Source: Arthrobacter sp. Alg241-R88 (GTDB lineage Bacteria > Actinomycetota > Actinomycetes > Actinomycetales > Micrococcaceae). From it: a stretch of 64,000 nucleotides of DNA. The translations under genes and the position numbers were made by a program. Under the pieces are notes generated by a model. That model ran no database searches. It was not told the origin of the DNA and saw only the letters and a program-made list of their open reading frames with translations. Every line of letters starts with the position of its first letter. The stretch's first letter is position 1. The stretch covers positions 1-64,000 of the forward strand of contig NZ_UNRG01000014.1 of the NCBI RefSeq assembly GCF_900537115.1, in the 5' to 3' direction. Below, one piece after another: positions 16,852 to 25,428 of this stretch.

Positions 16852-17379
16852 ATGAGCCAGCACCATCTTCGACGCCTTGTGATCATGCGCCATGCCAAGG
16901 CCGATTGGCCCGGTGGCGTGGCTGATCACGAGCGGCCGCTGGAAGAGCGGGGCCACCGGGAGGCGCCGCTTGCAGGACGCTGGCTGCTCAAGCACAACAT
17001 CGTGCCTGACTTCATCCTGTGCTCAAGCGCGCTGAGGACCCGCCAGACCTGCACGTGGGTATGTTCTGAACTGGGGGACAAGGCGCCCACGCCCAAGCTC
17101 GAAGACGGCCTCTACGCTTCGTCCGCCCTGCGCATGCTTACCGTGGTCAACCACGTGCCCGATACCGTCACCACGCTGATGCTGATAGCGCACCTGCCAG
17201 GGGTACAGGACCTTGCCATGCACCTCGCCTCACGCGATTCCGACCACGATGCCTACATGGACGCCGCAACGAGGTACCCCACCAACGCGCTCACCGTCCT
17301 CGAAACGGAAAAGTCCTGGGCTGAGCTGGACGGACAGGACGCACGGATCACCAAATTCAAGGTGCCGCGGGCGCATTAG
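16852..17379 (+). CDS. sixA: SixA-like phosphohistidine phosphatase (histidine phosphatase superfamily)
   Basis: A 175-residue branch-1 histidine phosphatase. The catalytic motif is RHAKADWP near the N-terminus, with LCSSALRTRQT as the second Arg region and MLIAHLPGVQDL providing the second His. The short length and RHA rather than RHG motif favour SixA over phosphoglycerate mutases. Members dephosphorylate phosphohistidine in PTS or two-component proteins. It follows the winged-helix gene by 49 bases. Confidence 0.87.
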   Translation: MSQHHLRRLVIMRHAKADWPGGVADHERPLEERGHREAPLAGRWLLKHNIVPDFILCSSALRTRQTCTWVCSELGDKAPTPKLEDGLYASSALRMLTVVNHVPDTVTTLMLIAHLPGVQDLAMHLASRDSDHDAYMDAATRYPTNALTVLETEKSWAELDGQDARITKFKVPRAH

Positions 17380-17384
17380 CGCAG

Positions 17385-18071
17385 CTATTTCCTCGTTGCT
17401 GCGCGGCCCTGAGGCAGCTTTGCGGAACTTTGTTTTGTGGCACTTTGCCTGGCGGCGCCCTGCCTCGCCGCGCCTGGTCCCTGGGATGACTGTCCCTGGG
17501 ACGCCTGCCGGGCGGACGACGTCGGCTGCCGCACTTGCGCCCGCGCCCCGGACGGGGTGCGCGGCTGCGCTGCGCCGGCCTGCCGTGTCGGAGCACTCCT
17601 CGCGGCGTTGCTGCTGCCGCGCGCAGCGGTCCGGACGCCGGCAGCCCGGGAGGCGCTGCCTTGGGTGCGCCGGCGTCCCGGCCACATGGCCCCCGTGAAC
17701 AGTGCCGCCAGGGCGGTCAGTGCGGAGAGCGCGGCCAGGAAGAAGTAATTGTCCGGATCCGAGGTGGGCAACGGGGTGCCAAACAGCGACGACTCGTCGG
17801 TGAAGGCCAGCTCCCACGTGCTCAGGAAGGCCAGCGACCCCGCCACTGCGAAACTGGTGGACAGGCCTGCAATGCCGAGCATAACGAAGCGCCGGCGGCG
17901 CAGGACCTCCACGATGCAGGCAAGGTAGGCGAGCCCCAGCACGCCGAGGAAAGCCATGAACACGGGCTCCGCCAGCGTCATGCCTGTCAGGACCAGCAGG
18001 CCGGCAGCCACGATGCCTGTGATGACCGCGAATTTTCCGCTGTTCCCCATGTGCCGCATGTCCACCATCAT
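17385..18071 (-). CDS. small membrane protein with basic, Ser/Ala/Gln-rich tail
   Basis: A 228-residue protein with about four hydrophobic helices in the first ~135 residues (for example FAVITGIVAAGLLVLTGM and FFLAALSALTALAALFTGA). A ~90-residue cytoplasmic-looking tail follows, rich in Arg, Ala, Ser and Gln. Its ATG overlaps the TetR stop (ATGA), making it the last gene of the ATPase-YhgE-TetR operon. A later start at 18050 is possible. Function not recognised; it may assist the exporter or be a bystander. Confidence 0.7.
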   Translation of the reverse strand: MMVDMRHMGNSGKFAVITGIVAAGLLVLTGMTLAEPVFMAFLGVLGLAYLACIVEVLRRRRFVMLGIAGLSTSFAVAGSLAFLSTWELAFTDESSLFGTPLPTSDPDNYFFLAALSALTALAALFTGAMWPGRRRTQGSASRAAGVRTAARGSSNAARSAPTRQAGAAQPRTPSGARAQVRQPTSSARQASQGQSSQGPGAARQGAARQSATKQSSAKLPQGRAATRK

Positions 18072-18706
18072 CCCTGAGGAGCGGGCTGCTGGATTACGTA
18101 GCCGCGCATGATGGCCATGATTGCTGCAACGCTTTGGTTACGGGTGCGCTCCGGGTTGTAGGTCTGCCGGTCAAGCCCCACCACAAAGCAGGCTCCAAAA
18201 ATGGCTGTTTCCAGGCTGCCCCGCGAAACGGAGGGATCCACAGGGTAGGCCTTGGCAACGTTTTCCACCGCTTCACTGATGACCGCCAGGAGCTCTGCCC
18301 GCAGGAGCGTAAAGGTCCCCTGCCATTCGCTGGGCGTACGCCAGTTCTCGCTCACCCAAAGCCGGGCGAAGGACGGGTACTCGGCCATGAAGTCCATGGC
18401 CTGGCCAATCATCGCCTCCATTGCCAGCAAGGGATCCTGGCCCGTCCCGCCGTCCGGCGCCCCCATCAGACGGGCCTTGAGGATATCCACGCCATGCCGC
18501 AGCAGCTGCGCGATAAGGTCGGACTTGCTGCCGAAATTGTAGTAAACCGTTCCCTTGGAGACGCCTGCAGCAGCTGCAATCTCGTCAACAGTCACACCGG
18601 CAGCACCACGCTCGCCGATCAGCTCCATGGAAGCGTCAAAGAGTCTCTGCCGCGTGGCTGTCGTCCTGGCAGGGCGGAGTTTTTTCGCTGGTTCCGCGGG
18701 TCTCAT
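18068..18706 (-). CDS. TetR-family transcriptional regulator
   Basis: A 212-residue repressor. The N-terminal TetR helix-turn-helix reads TRQRLFDASMELIGERGAAG, then VTVDEIAAAAGVSKGTVYYN and FGSKSDLI. The C-terminal ligand domain is helical. The ATG at 18706 overlaps the YhgE stop as ATGA, and its own stop overlaps the next start, so it is translated within the exporter operon. A palindrome AACTGACCAGTCAGTT in the operon promoter at 21488-21503 is the likely operator, giving negative autoregulation. The inducer is unknown and could be an exported hydrophobic compound. Confidence 0.92.
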   Translation of the reverse strand: MRPAEPAKKLRPARTTATRQRLFDASMELIGERGAAGVTVDEIAAAAGVSKGTVYYNFGSKSDLIAQLLRHGVDILKARLMGAPDGGTGQDPLLAMEAMIGQAMDFMAEYPSFARLWVSENWRTPSEWQGTFTLLRAELLAVISEAVENVAKAYPVDPSVSRGSLETAIFGACFVVGLDRQTYNPERTRNQSVAAIMAIMRGYVIQQPAPQG

Positions 18707-20739
18707 ACTGCAATCTCCGGTTTCAGCGTCTTGAGCGTCCAGTATTTGCCCTTGCGCACGGCCAGGGTGGACATGGCCAATCCCAGCGCCGTATACCCCG
18801 CGAGTCCCAGCACCGTGGGGATGATCATCGAGAGGTCGGCCCCGTAAATCAGGTGCCTCATCCCTGTCACCACATAGCCCATGGGCAGGATCTGGTGCAC
18901 CACGTGAAGGGGTTGTGGTGTGGTCTGCCAGGGGAAGGTGCCACCGGAAGAAACCAGCTGAAGGACCAGCAGGATCAGGACCACGAGTTTTCCGGGGGAG
19001 CCCAGCAGTGCCACGATTCCCTGGATGAGGGCACTGAAAGCCATGGCTGCGGCCAGCATAAAGAGCCACATCAGGACGGGATGGGCGGCGTCCAGGCCCA
19101 GGGCCAGGTTGACCACCAGGGTGAGGAGGGTGGCCTGCACCACCGAGACGGCCAGGAAGGGCAGCCATCCTCCCACCGCGATTTTCCAGGAGCGGGCGTT
19201 GGATGCCAGCGCCCGCTGCGTCAGGGGCCGCATGGCCTGGATCAGCATAAAGATGCCGATCCACAAAGCGAGGGTGAGGAAGAACGGTGCCAGCCCGGCG
19301 CCGTAGGACCCGGCTTTCGCCTGTGAGACATTGCTGACCGCCACCGGATCTGCGATAACCCGCGACAGGTTGCTCTTCTGGGCGGCGTCGGGATGTGGAA
19401 CCTGTCCTGCACCGCTGCCAATCTCGTCGGCCAGGGTTCGGGAACCGTCTGCGGCCGTACCTGCGCCTTCCTCGAGCTGCGCGGCGCCGGCGTCGAGCTT
19501 GCGCGCCCCGTCCGCCAGGGCTGCAGTGCCATCCACCGCTGACTGTTCTCCGGTGGCGAGCGTCGCTGCGCCGGTGTGCAGCCGGTCAGCGCCTCCGGAT
19601 GCCTGTGTAATCGCTTCTTTCAGTGCCGGGGTTCCGGCAGCCAGTTGTGCCGCACCTACGCTGACGGCATCGGCTCCGTCTGCCAGCTGTTGGATTTGCG
19701 CGGCGTCGGCCTGGAATTGTGTTTTGGCAGCTGTCACCGGGTTGGAGGCGGCCACCGAGTCGAAGTCGGCCAGAATGCTGTCCGCCTGGGCCTGGGTGAG
19801 GACGCCGGAAGCGATCAGCCTGTTGTTCGACTCCACCACCCGGGTGCGAAGTCCCTGGTCAGCGGCCTCCAGTTGGGCAGCGGCGTCCTGGACCTTGGTG
19901 TTCAGCTGGGCGTTTCCGGCAGCCACCTGCGCGGCACCCGCTGCCAGTGTCCGGGAATCCCCGGGCAACGTGGCTGTCTTGTCCTTCAGTACGGAGAGCC
20001 CGCTGCTCAATTGGCCGGCGCCGTCGGTCAGCTCGTTGGCGCCGTCGCGCAGCTTGAGCTGGCCCGCGTAAAGCTCATCAACGCCGCTGCTCAGGCCAGC
20101 GGTCCCGTCATGAAGGGCCGCACTCCCGTCCCGCAGGGTGGCCGCCCCGTCCGCAAGGCGACCGGCGCCGTCGGACGCCTTGACCATCTGCGTATGGATG
20201 GTGCCGAATCCGGTGAGCAACTGGTTGGCGGTTTCTTCTCCGACATCGGCAGCAACGGTGCTGTGTACGGAGGTGGTCAGCTTGTCCACGATGGTGCTCA
20301 GCAGATAGTTGTTGGCATCGTTCGTGGTGACGTTGAGCATGGCCTGGCTGGCGGAGTCAAAGCTGCCGGGGGACACGAGGTGGTCGGAAAAGTCCTGGGG
20401 TATTTTCAGTGCGAAGGCGTACTTGCCGCTGGCGACGCCCTCATCCGCCTCGTCTCCGCCGGCTACCGGGATCCAGTGGAAGACATTGCCCTCCACCAGG
20501 CTGTCCGCTACTTCCCTGCCCGCCTGCAGTTCAGAACCGTCGCCGGCGGTGGCGCCGGTGTCCTCCACTACCAGCGCGGCGTCGATCTGGTCCAGGTTGC
20601 CGTACGGATCCCAGTTGGCGTAGAGGTAGACGGCGCCGTACAGCAGCGGGACCATGGTCAACGCGAGGATGGTCAGCTTCGGCAGCAGCCCGCCCGTCAT
20701 CCGCTTGAGTTCAGAGCGGGCCAGCCGCAGTACAGTCAC
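18703..20739 (-). CDS. YhgE/Pip-domain membrane protein (ABC-2-type exporter permease)
   Basis: A 678-residue permease of the YhgE/Pip family. One N-terminal helix (PKLTILALTMVPLLYGAVYL) is followed by a long extracytoplasmic domain built of repeated Gly-containing helical units (LADGAATLRDGSAALHDG and similar, about residues 195-420). Five or six C-terminal membrane helices complete it. I chose the GTG at 20739 because it overlaps the upstream stop (GTGA); the earlier ATG at 20862 lies inside the neighbour. Family members are linked to export of proteins or hydrophobic molecules and, in firmicutes, to phage infection and type VII loci. Here the partner is an ATPase-like protein. Confidence 0.88.
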   Translation of the reverse strand: MTVLRLARSELKRMTGGLLPKLTILALTMVPLLYGAVYLYANWDPYGNLDQIDAALVVEDTGATAGDGSELQAGREVADSLVEGNVFHWIPVAGGDEADEGVASGKYAFALKIPQDFSDHLVSPGSFDSASQAMLNVTTNDANNYLLSTIVDKLTTSVHSTVAADVGEETANQLLTGFGTIHTQMVKASDGAGRLADGAATLRDGSAALHDGTAGLSSGVDELYAGQLKLRDGANELTDGAGQLSSGLSVLKDKTATLPGDSRTLAAGAAQVAAGNAQLNTKVQDAAAQLEAADQGLRTRVVESNNRLIASGVLTQAQADSILADFDSVAASNPVTAAKTQFQADAAQIQQLADGADAVSVGAAQLAAGTPALKEAITQASGGADRLHTGAATLATGEQSAVDGTAALADGARKLDAGAAQLEEGAGTAADGSRTLADEIGSGAGQVPHPDAAQKSNLSRVIADPVAVSNVSQAKAGSYGAGLAPFFLTLALWIGIFMLIQAMRPLTQRALASNARSWKIAVGGWLPFLAVSVVQATLLTLVVNLALGLDAAHPVLMWLFMLAAAMAFSALIQGIVALLGSPGKLVVLILLVLQLVSSGGTFPWQTTPQPLHVVHQILPMGYVVTGMRHLIYGADLSMIIPTVLGLAGYTALGLAMSTLAVRKGKYWTLKTLKPEIAV

Positions 20740-21446
20740 TTCGCATCCTCGGTTTCGAGTTCGAGTTCGTGGGTAGCCGCCGGGCTTTCCGTTCCAGCTT
20801 CCGCCTCGGCAACATGTTCGCCGGGCACAGCGTTGCCAATCGCAAGGATCGGTCCGGACCACGACGGCGGAGGGGCAGCTACCGTCGCAACGACAGCCAG
20901 CGGCCGCCCGGCGTCGGATGCCAGCTGCTCCAGGCGCGGCAGCCAGCTGCCGGGATCGGTAGTGTGCCGGTCCGGTGAGTCGACCACCAGCAAGTCCGTA
21001 TGCGGGCTGGCCAAAGCCAGCGCCGTCAGGAGTTCCAGCCGGCGGGAAGGATCCAGCTGCTCAGTCCACAGGTCGGCGATGTCCTCAAAGCGGTTGACCT
21101 TGAGCCACGGACTGCTGAGCAGGGCACCCCGGTACCGGCGGGGGATTAGGGCCAGGTCCTCCGTCACGAGGTCGCGCACGCTCAGGTGCGGTTCAGGCTC
21201 GTTGACGCCCGGGGCGTCAACCAGAGCGCTGGCCGTGCGGAGTGCCTTGATGCCGCGGCTGCCATCCCAGTTGATGAAGCCCCCATCGGCCTTCATCCGG
21301 CCGCTGAGCACAAGGGCCAGCGCGGTCCGCTGATCCTGCCGGTCCCCGCAGGCAAGGACCAACTCCCCGCGGCGTGCCTGGAGGGAGGTCGCAGGGAGCA
21401 GGGGATCCCGGCGGCCGCGGACATGGAGCTGCTGGGCAAGAAGCAA
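20736..21446 (-). CDS. degenerate ABC-transporter ATPase-like protein
   Basis: A 236-residue protein with the overall layout of an ABC ATP-binding subunit: an N-terminal strand region, SLQARRGELVLACGDRQDQRTAL where Walker A should be, and a Walker-B-like strand DLLVVDSPDR. The Walker A Gly-rich loop with Lys-Ser/Thr is not recognisable, there is no clear LSGGQ, and the catalytic Glu after the Walker B Asp is Ser. Nucleotide hydrolysis is therefore unlikely. The TTG at 21446 has AAAGG 5 bases upstream. Its stop overlaps the YhgE start, so it is probably a structural or regulatory partner of that exporter. Confidence 0.7.
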   Translation of the reverse strand: MLLAQQLHVRGRRDPLLPATSLQARRGELVLACGDRQDQRTALALVLSGRMKADGGFINWDGSRGIKALRTASALVDAPGVNEPEPHLSVRDLVTEDLALIPRRYRGALLSSPWLKVNRFEDIADLWTEQLDPSRRLELLTALALASPHTDLLVVDSPDRHTTDPGSWLPRLEQLASDAGRPLAVVATVAAPPPSWSGPILAIGNAVPGEHVAEAEAGTESPAATHELELETEDAK

Positions 21447-21477
21447 GGGTGCCTTTCACTGTAGTGGTCTTGCACCC

Positions 21478-21506
21478 AGTCTATTCAAACTGACCAGTCA
21501 GTTCAA
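21478..21506 (-). promoter_or_regulatory. promoter with embedded TetR-type operator
   Basis: On the minus strand TTGAAC (21506-21501) and TAGACT (21483-21478) are separated by exactly 17 bases, a good sigma-70-like promoter for the ATPase-YhgE-TetR operon. The 14 paired bases of AACTGACCAGTCAGTT (21488-21503) fill the spacer and overlap the -35. Binding there would block RNA polymerase. Reading is from sequence; binding by the operon's own TetR is inferred. Confidence 0.72.
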
Positions 21507-21516
21507 ATAGGAACCG

Positions 21517-22971
21517 CTAGAGCCCGTACTTCTCCAGCAGGCGCAGCCAGACCTCGCTGATGGTGGGGTAGGAGGGAACTGCATGCCACAGCCGGTCCAG
21601 CGGCACTTCGCCCACCACCGCGATGGTGGCCGCGTGCAGGAGTTCTGCCACGTCCGGCCCGGCGAACGTGGCTCCCAGGAGAACCCTGCGGTCCTCATCA
21701 ACCACCAGTTGCGCCCACCCCTCGTAGTTCTCCGAGTGCAGGGAAGATCCGGCTACCTGGATGGGAAGTTCAACGGAGGAAGCGTTGTAGCCGTCCTTCT
21801 GCGCGATTTCCAAGGTGCGCCCGACGGTGGCCAGCTCAGGGTCGGTGAAGACAACACTGGGTACAGCATGCTCGTTGGCAGTTTGCGCGAAACGGCTCCA
21901 GTCCCTGGCGGCGCCTGCCAATTCCCCCTTGGCCCGGGCGGCGATGGCGTCTCCGGTGGCGCGGGCCTCGTACTTTCCCTGGTGCGTGTAGAGGTTCTTG
22001 CCGGCGGCGTCACCCACTGCATAAAGCCAGGGCTCTCCCCTGGGGGCTCCCTCCACCACCCCCGAATTGTCCGTGCGAAGGGTGAGGTGCCCCTCCTGGC
22101 CAGGTTCGAAGCCCACGCTCTCCAGCCCCAGGCCTTCCAGGGCGGGGTGCCGGCCTGTGGCCACGAGGACCTTTTCGGCGGTCACGCTGGAACCGTCAGC
22201 CAGTTGCAGGCTCAGCGTTCCGTCGTCGTTCTCGCTGATGCTTTCCGCCGTGGTGTTGAGCCGGATCTCCACGCCGTCGGCACGGAGCCCGGCCGCGACC
22301 AGGTTTGCTGCCTCCGCCGGGAAGGCCCGGAGCAGTCCGCTGCGTGCCACGAGCGTCACAGCAGAACCCAGCCGGGCATAGGCCTGCGCCAGTTCTGTCC
22401 CGGCGACCCCTCCCCCCAGTACTGCAAGCCGTGGCGGTACTTCCTTGGCTGAGGTGGCCTCCCGGGTGCCCCATACCTGCACGTCCTCGAGTCCCTCGAT
22501 TGGGGGAGTGTTGGGTGCGGAACCAGTGGCCAGGACTACCGCATGACGCGCGTGAAGCTGGTACGGGTTGCCGTCGAGCCCGGCGACTTCAACCGACTTG
22601 GGCCCAGTCAGCCACGCGTGCCCCCGGACCAGTTCGATGCCTGTGTCCTCCACCCACTTGACCTGCCCGTCGTCCTGCCAGTTGGACGTCATGTAGTCCC
22701 GGCGCTTGAGGACGGCCGCGGCATCCAGGGTCCGCGTCACCGCTTCCTTGGCCCCCGGTGCGGTCTGGGCTCCGTGGAGGGCCGTGCCGGGGCGAAGCAG
22801 GGCTTTTGACGGCATGCATGCCCAGTAGGAACACTCGCCGCCCACCAGCTCCGCTTCCACCAGCACGGCCGTGAGGCCGCCCTGCACCACCCTGTCAGCT
22901 ACGTTTTCCCCCACGGCGCCTGCGCCGATCACCACAACATCAAATTCACGCGAAATCGCCTCGGGCATCAT
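21517..22971 (-). CDS. pyridine nucleotide-disulphide oxidoreductase family protein (flavoprotein)
   Basis: A 484-residue two-dinucleotide-fold flavoprotein of the dihydrolipoamide dehydrogenase/mercuric reductase class. FAD site VVVIGAGAVGENVA, redox disulphide GGECSYWACMPSKALLR (CxxxxC), NAD(P) site LAVLGGGVAGTELAQ, and second FAD motif YAVGDAAGKNLYTHQGK. The C-terminal catalytic HPT of the family is SYPTISE here, so the usual base His appears replaced by Tyr. Lpd or MerA activity is therefore unsure; a different electron acceptor is plausible. It is transcribed away from tRNA-Arg and is not part of the YhgE operon. Confidence 0.85.
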   Translation of the reverse strand: MMPEAISREFDVVVIGAGAVGENVADRVVQGGLTAVLVEAELVGGECSYWACMPSKALLRPGTALHGAQTAPGAKEAVTRTLDAAAVLKRRDYMTSNWQDDGQVKWVEDTGIELVRGHAWLTGPKSVEVAGLDGNPYQLHARHAVVLATGSAPNTPPIEGLEDVQVWGTREATSAKEVPPRLAVLGGGVAGTELAQAYARLGSAVTLVARSGLLRAFPAEAANLVAAGLRADGVEIRLNTTAESISENDDGTLSLQLADGSSVTAEKVLVATGRHPALEGLGLESVGFEPGQEGHLTLRTDNSGVVEGAPRGEPWLYAVGDAAGKNLYTHQGKYEARATGDAIAARAKGELAGAARDWSRFAQTANEHAVPSVVFTDPELATVGRTLEIAQKDGYNASSVELPIQVAGSSLHSENYEGWAQLVVDEDRRVLLGATFAGPDVAELLHAATIAVVGEVPLDRLWHAVPSYPTISEVWLRLLEKYGL

Positions 22972-23051
22972 GGGGAAAGCCTACGCCCGGGATCCCGGCC
23001 TGCTGCTGGAGGGGGCATCCGCCACGTGGGCACTTTCGTGGCGCAAAACAA

Positions 23052-23083
23052 AAGGTCCGCACCGGCGAACCGGTGCGGACCTT
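23052..23083 (-). terminator. terminator of tRNA-Arg(ACG)
   Basis: Perfect 14-base stem AAGGTCCGCACCGG / CCGGTGCGGACCTT with a 4-base loop. On the minus strand it is followed by TTTGTTTTG, directly downstream of the tRNA. Confidence 0.9.
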
Positions 23084-23088
23084 ATCTG

Positions 23089-23162
<74 letters not shown>

Positions 23163-23439
23163 ATCTTGTGTCCGGGGAGAAGAACCGCTCTCCCTGAACC
23201 TCGAATTACTTTACGCGAGGGTTGGCCACGATGCCAAATCGGGAGGCGTGTAATCTCGACGACTAGACCGGTATAGGTGACCTTCGTCACTTAATCCTCG
23301 GATTTGCATGCCAAATTCCTTGATTTCCCGCGGAAACGCATTTCTGTTGCGCCAAATGCTCAGCATACGTCCCAAAAACTCCGGTGGTCCGGACCATAGC
23401 ATTTAGCTCACACCGATGAACCCGAGGAAGGGAACCGAA
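23163..23439. other. pckG upstream region
   Basis: 277 bases, no gene seen. GCCAAAT occurs three times (about 23233, 23310, 23351), one copy inside the near-palindrome TTTGCATGCCAAA, and there is a TCCGGTGGTCCGGA inverted repeat around 23380. These could be sites for a carbon-source regulator of the gluconeogenic gene; no known operator is recognised. Confidence 0.45.
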
Positions 23440-25266
23440 ATGGGCGATCTGGCGCAAAAGCCGCTGCTTGAGAATGCACCCACTACACATGCCGGTCTGC
23501 TGGCATGGGTCGAAGAGGTTGCTGAGCTTACGCAGCCGGACCGGATCTACTGGGTTGACGGCTCCGAAGAGGAGAACACCCGCCTTACCGACGAGCTGGT
23601 CGCGGCAGGAACCCTCAGGCGCCTGAACCAGGACCTCTTCCCTAATTCCTTCGCCGCTTTCTCCGATCCCGCTGACGTGGCACGCGTGGAGGAGCAGACC
23701 TTCATTTGCTCCGAAAAGGAGCACGACGCCGGGTTCACGAACAACTGGATGGCGCCGGCCGAGATGAAGGACAAGCTTCGCGGCCTGTTCGCCGGGTCCA
23801 TGCGGGGCCGGACCATGTACGTCATTCCATTCGTTATGGGCCACCTCGACGCCGAGGACCCCAAGTTCGGCGTCGAGATCACTGACAGCGCCTACGTTGT
23901 CGCTTCCATGCGCATCATGGCCCGGATCGGTACCGATGTCCTGAACCGCATCACCGAAACCAACGCGTTCTACGTCCCCGCGCTGCACTCACTGGGTGCC
24001 CCGCTGGAGGCCGGCCAGGCAGACGTCCCGTGGCCCTGCAACCCGGACAAATGGATTGTCCACTTCCCCGAAGAGCGGTCCATCTGGTCCTTCGGCTCGG
24101 GTTACGGCGGCAACGCCCTGCTGGGCAAGAAGTGCTACGCCCTGCGCATCGCCTCCGTCATGGCCCGTGACGAGGGTTGGCTGGCCGAGCACATGCTCAT
24201 CCTCAAGCTCACCTCGCCTGAGCAGAAGACGTACTACGTCTCCGCTGCCTTCCCGTCCGCCTGCGGCAAGACCAACCTTGCCCTGCTGGATCCCACCATC
24301 AAGGGCTGGAAGGTCGAAACCCTCGGCGACGACATCACCTGGATGCGGTTCGGCAAGGAAGGCGAACTTCGCGCCGTCAACCCTGAAGCAGGCCTCTTCG
24401 GCGTTGCCCCGGGCACGGGTTGGGGCACCAACCCCAATGCCATGCGGGCCATCGCCAAGGGCAACAGCATCTTCACCAACGTGGCACTGACCGATGACGG
24501 CGGCGTCTGGTGGGAGGGCATGACCGAGGAAGTTCCCGCCCACCTCACGGACTGGCAGGGCAACTCCTGGACCCCCGACTCCGACAAGCCCGCTGCCCAC
24601 CCCAACTCGCGCTTCTGCACACCGATCGACCAGATCGACATGCTCGCCGAGGAGTACCACAGCCCCAACGGTGTTGAGCTTTCCGCCATCCTGTTCGGTG
24701 GCCGGCGCAAGACCACCATCCCCTTGGTCACCGAGGCGCGCAGCTGGTCAAACGGCATCTTCATGGGCGCAACGCTGTCCTCCGAAACCACTGCTGCCGC
24801 TGCAGGCGCTGTGGGCGTGGTGCGCCGCGACCCCATGGCCATGCTGCCCTTCATCGGCTACGACGCAGGCGACTACCTGAACCACTGGGTCAACCTTTCA
24901 GCGAAGGCCAACCCCGAGCGGTTGCCCAAGATCTTCCTGGTCAACTGGTTCCGGCGGAACTCTGAGGGCGGCTTCGCCTGGCCCGGATTCGGCGACAACG
25001 CCCGTGTCCTCAAGTGGGCCATCGAGCGCCTTGAGGGTAAAGCGGATGCTGTTGAGACCCCGATCGGCTTCGTGCCTACCGGCGATTCGATCGATCTCGA
25101 AGGCCTGGACATGACCCCCGCCCAGGTGGAGGAAGCAGTCAAGGTGGACCCGACGGAGTGGGCGGCGGAACTGGCCTCCATCGAAGAATGGTTCGCCAAC
25201 TTCGGCAGCTCGCTCCCCGACGCACTGCAGTCGGAGCTCACCAGCCTGAAGTCCCGGCTGGGCTGA
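23440..25266 (+). CDS. pckG: phosphoenolpyruvate carboxykinase (GTP)
   Basis: A 608-residue GTP-type PEPCK. It decarboxylates and phosphorylates oxaloacetate to PEP, the first committed step of gluconeogenesis. The family P-loop with reactive Cys is AAFPSACGKTNLALL (about residue 270). Substrate- and metal-site stretches SGYGGNALLGKKCYALRI, TLGDDITWMRFG and WKGNS-like DWQGNSWTP are present. C-terminal length is typical. I chose the ATG at 23440 because AGGAAGG lies 7 bases upstream; the ATG at 23416 lies before that site. A strong hairpin at 25301-25338 ends the transcript. Confidence 0.97.
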   Translation: MGDLAQKPLLENAPTTHAGLLAWVEEVAELTQPDRIYWVDGSEEENTRLTDELVAAGTLRRLNQDLFPNSFAAFSDPADVARVEEQTFICSEKEHDAGFTNNWMAPAEMKDKLRGLFAGSMRGRTMYVIPFVMGHLDAEDPKFGVEITDSAYVVASMRIMARIGTDVLNRITETNAFYVPALHSLGAPLEAGQADVPWPCNPDKWIVHFPEERSIWSFGSGYGGNALLGKKCYALRIASVMARDEGWLAEHMLILKLTSPEQKTYYVSAAFPSACGKTNLALLDPTIKGWKVETLGDDITWMRFGKEGELRAVNPEAGLFGVAPGTGWGTNPNAMRAIAKGNSIFTNVALTDDGGVWWEGMTEEVPAHLTDWQGNSWTPDSDKPAAHPNSRFCTPIDQIDMLAEEYHSPNGVELSAILFGGRRKTTIPLVTEARSWSNGIFMGATLSSETTAAAAGAVGVVRRDPMAMLPFIGYDAGDYLNHWVNLSAKANPERLPKIFLVNWFRRNSEGGFAWPGFGDNARVLKWAIERLEGKADAVETPIGFVPTGDSIDLEGLDMTPAQVEEAVKVDPTEWAAELASIEEWFANFGSSLPDALQSELTSLKSRLG

Positions 25267-25300
25267 ACCCCTTAAGTACAACGGCGTCTTAAGTGCGAAC

Positions 25301-25338
25301 GCGGCCCCGCACCTTTCCAACGAAAGGTGCGGGGCCGC
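25301..25338 (+). terminator. hairpin terminator downstream of pckG
   Basis: 17-base perfect stem GCGGCCCCGCACCTTTC / GAAAGGTGCGGGGCCGC around CAAC, 35 bases after the pckG stop. A T run is weak, so bidirectional or factor-assisted termination is possible. Confidence 0.75.
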
Positions 25339-25351
25339 CGTCGTCCTCCCC

Positions 25352-25416
25352 GGAGTTTTTGTCCAGCTATGCAGACCTAAACCGCCTCCACGTCCGCATA
25401 CATGGACAAAAACTCC
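25352..25416. repeat. large inverted repeat between convergent pckG and hmp
   Basis: Two 25-base arms, beginning GGAGTTTTTGTCCA and ending TGGACAAAAACTCC, pair at 22 of 25 positions around a 15-base centre (CTAAACCGCCTCCAC). The arms also contain TATGC/GCATA. T-rich strands on both outer ends make it a plausible bidirectional terminator. The length and mismatches also suggest a dispersed palindromic element. Confidence 0.75.
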
Positions 25417-25428
25417 ATGGGTAGGGGT

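Noticed and set aside
18707..19264. Extended N-terminus for TetR
   Set aside because: It lies inside the YhgE coding sequence; the ATGA overlap at 18706 defines the start.
19576..21333. 585-codon plus-strand frame opposite YhgE and its ATPase partner
   Set aside because: Antisense shadow of repetitive Gly/Ala/Asp-rich YhgE sequence; no domain seen.
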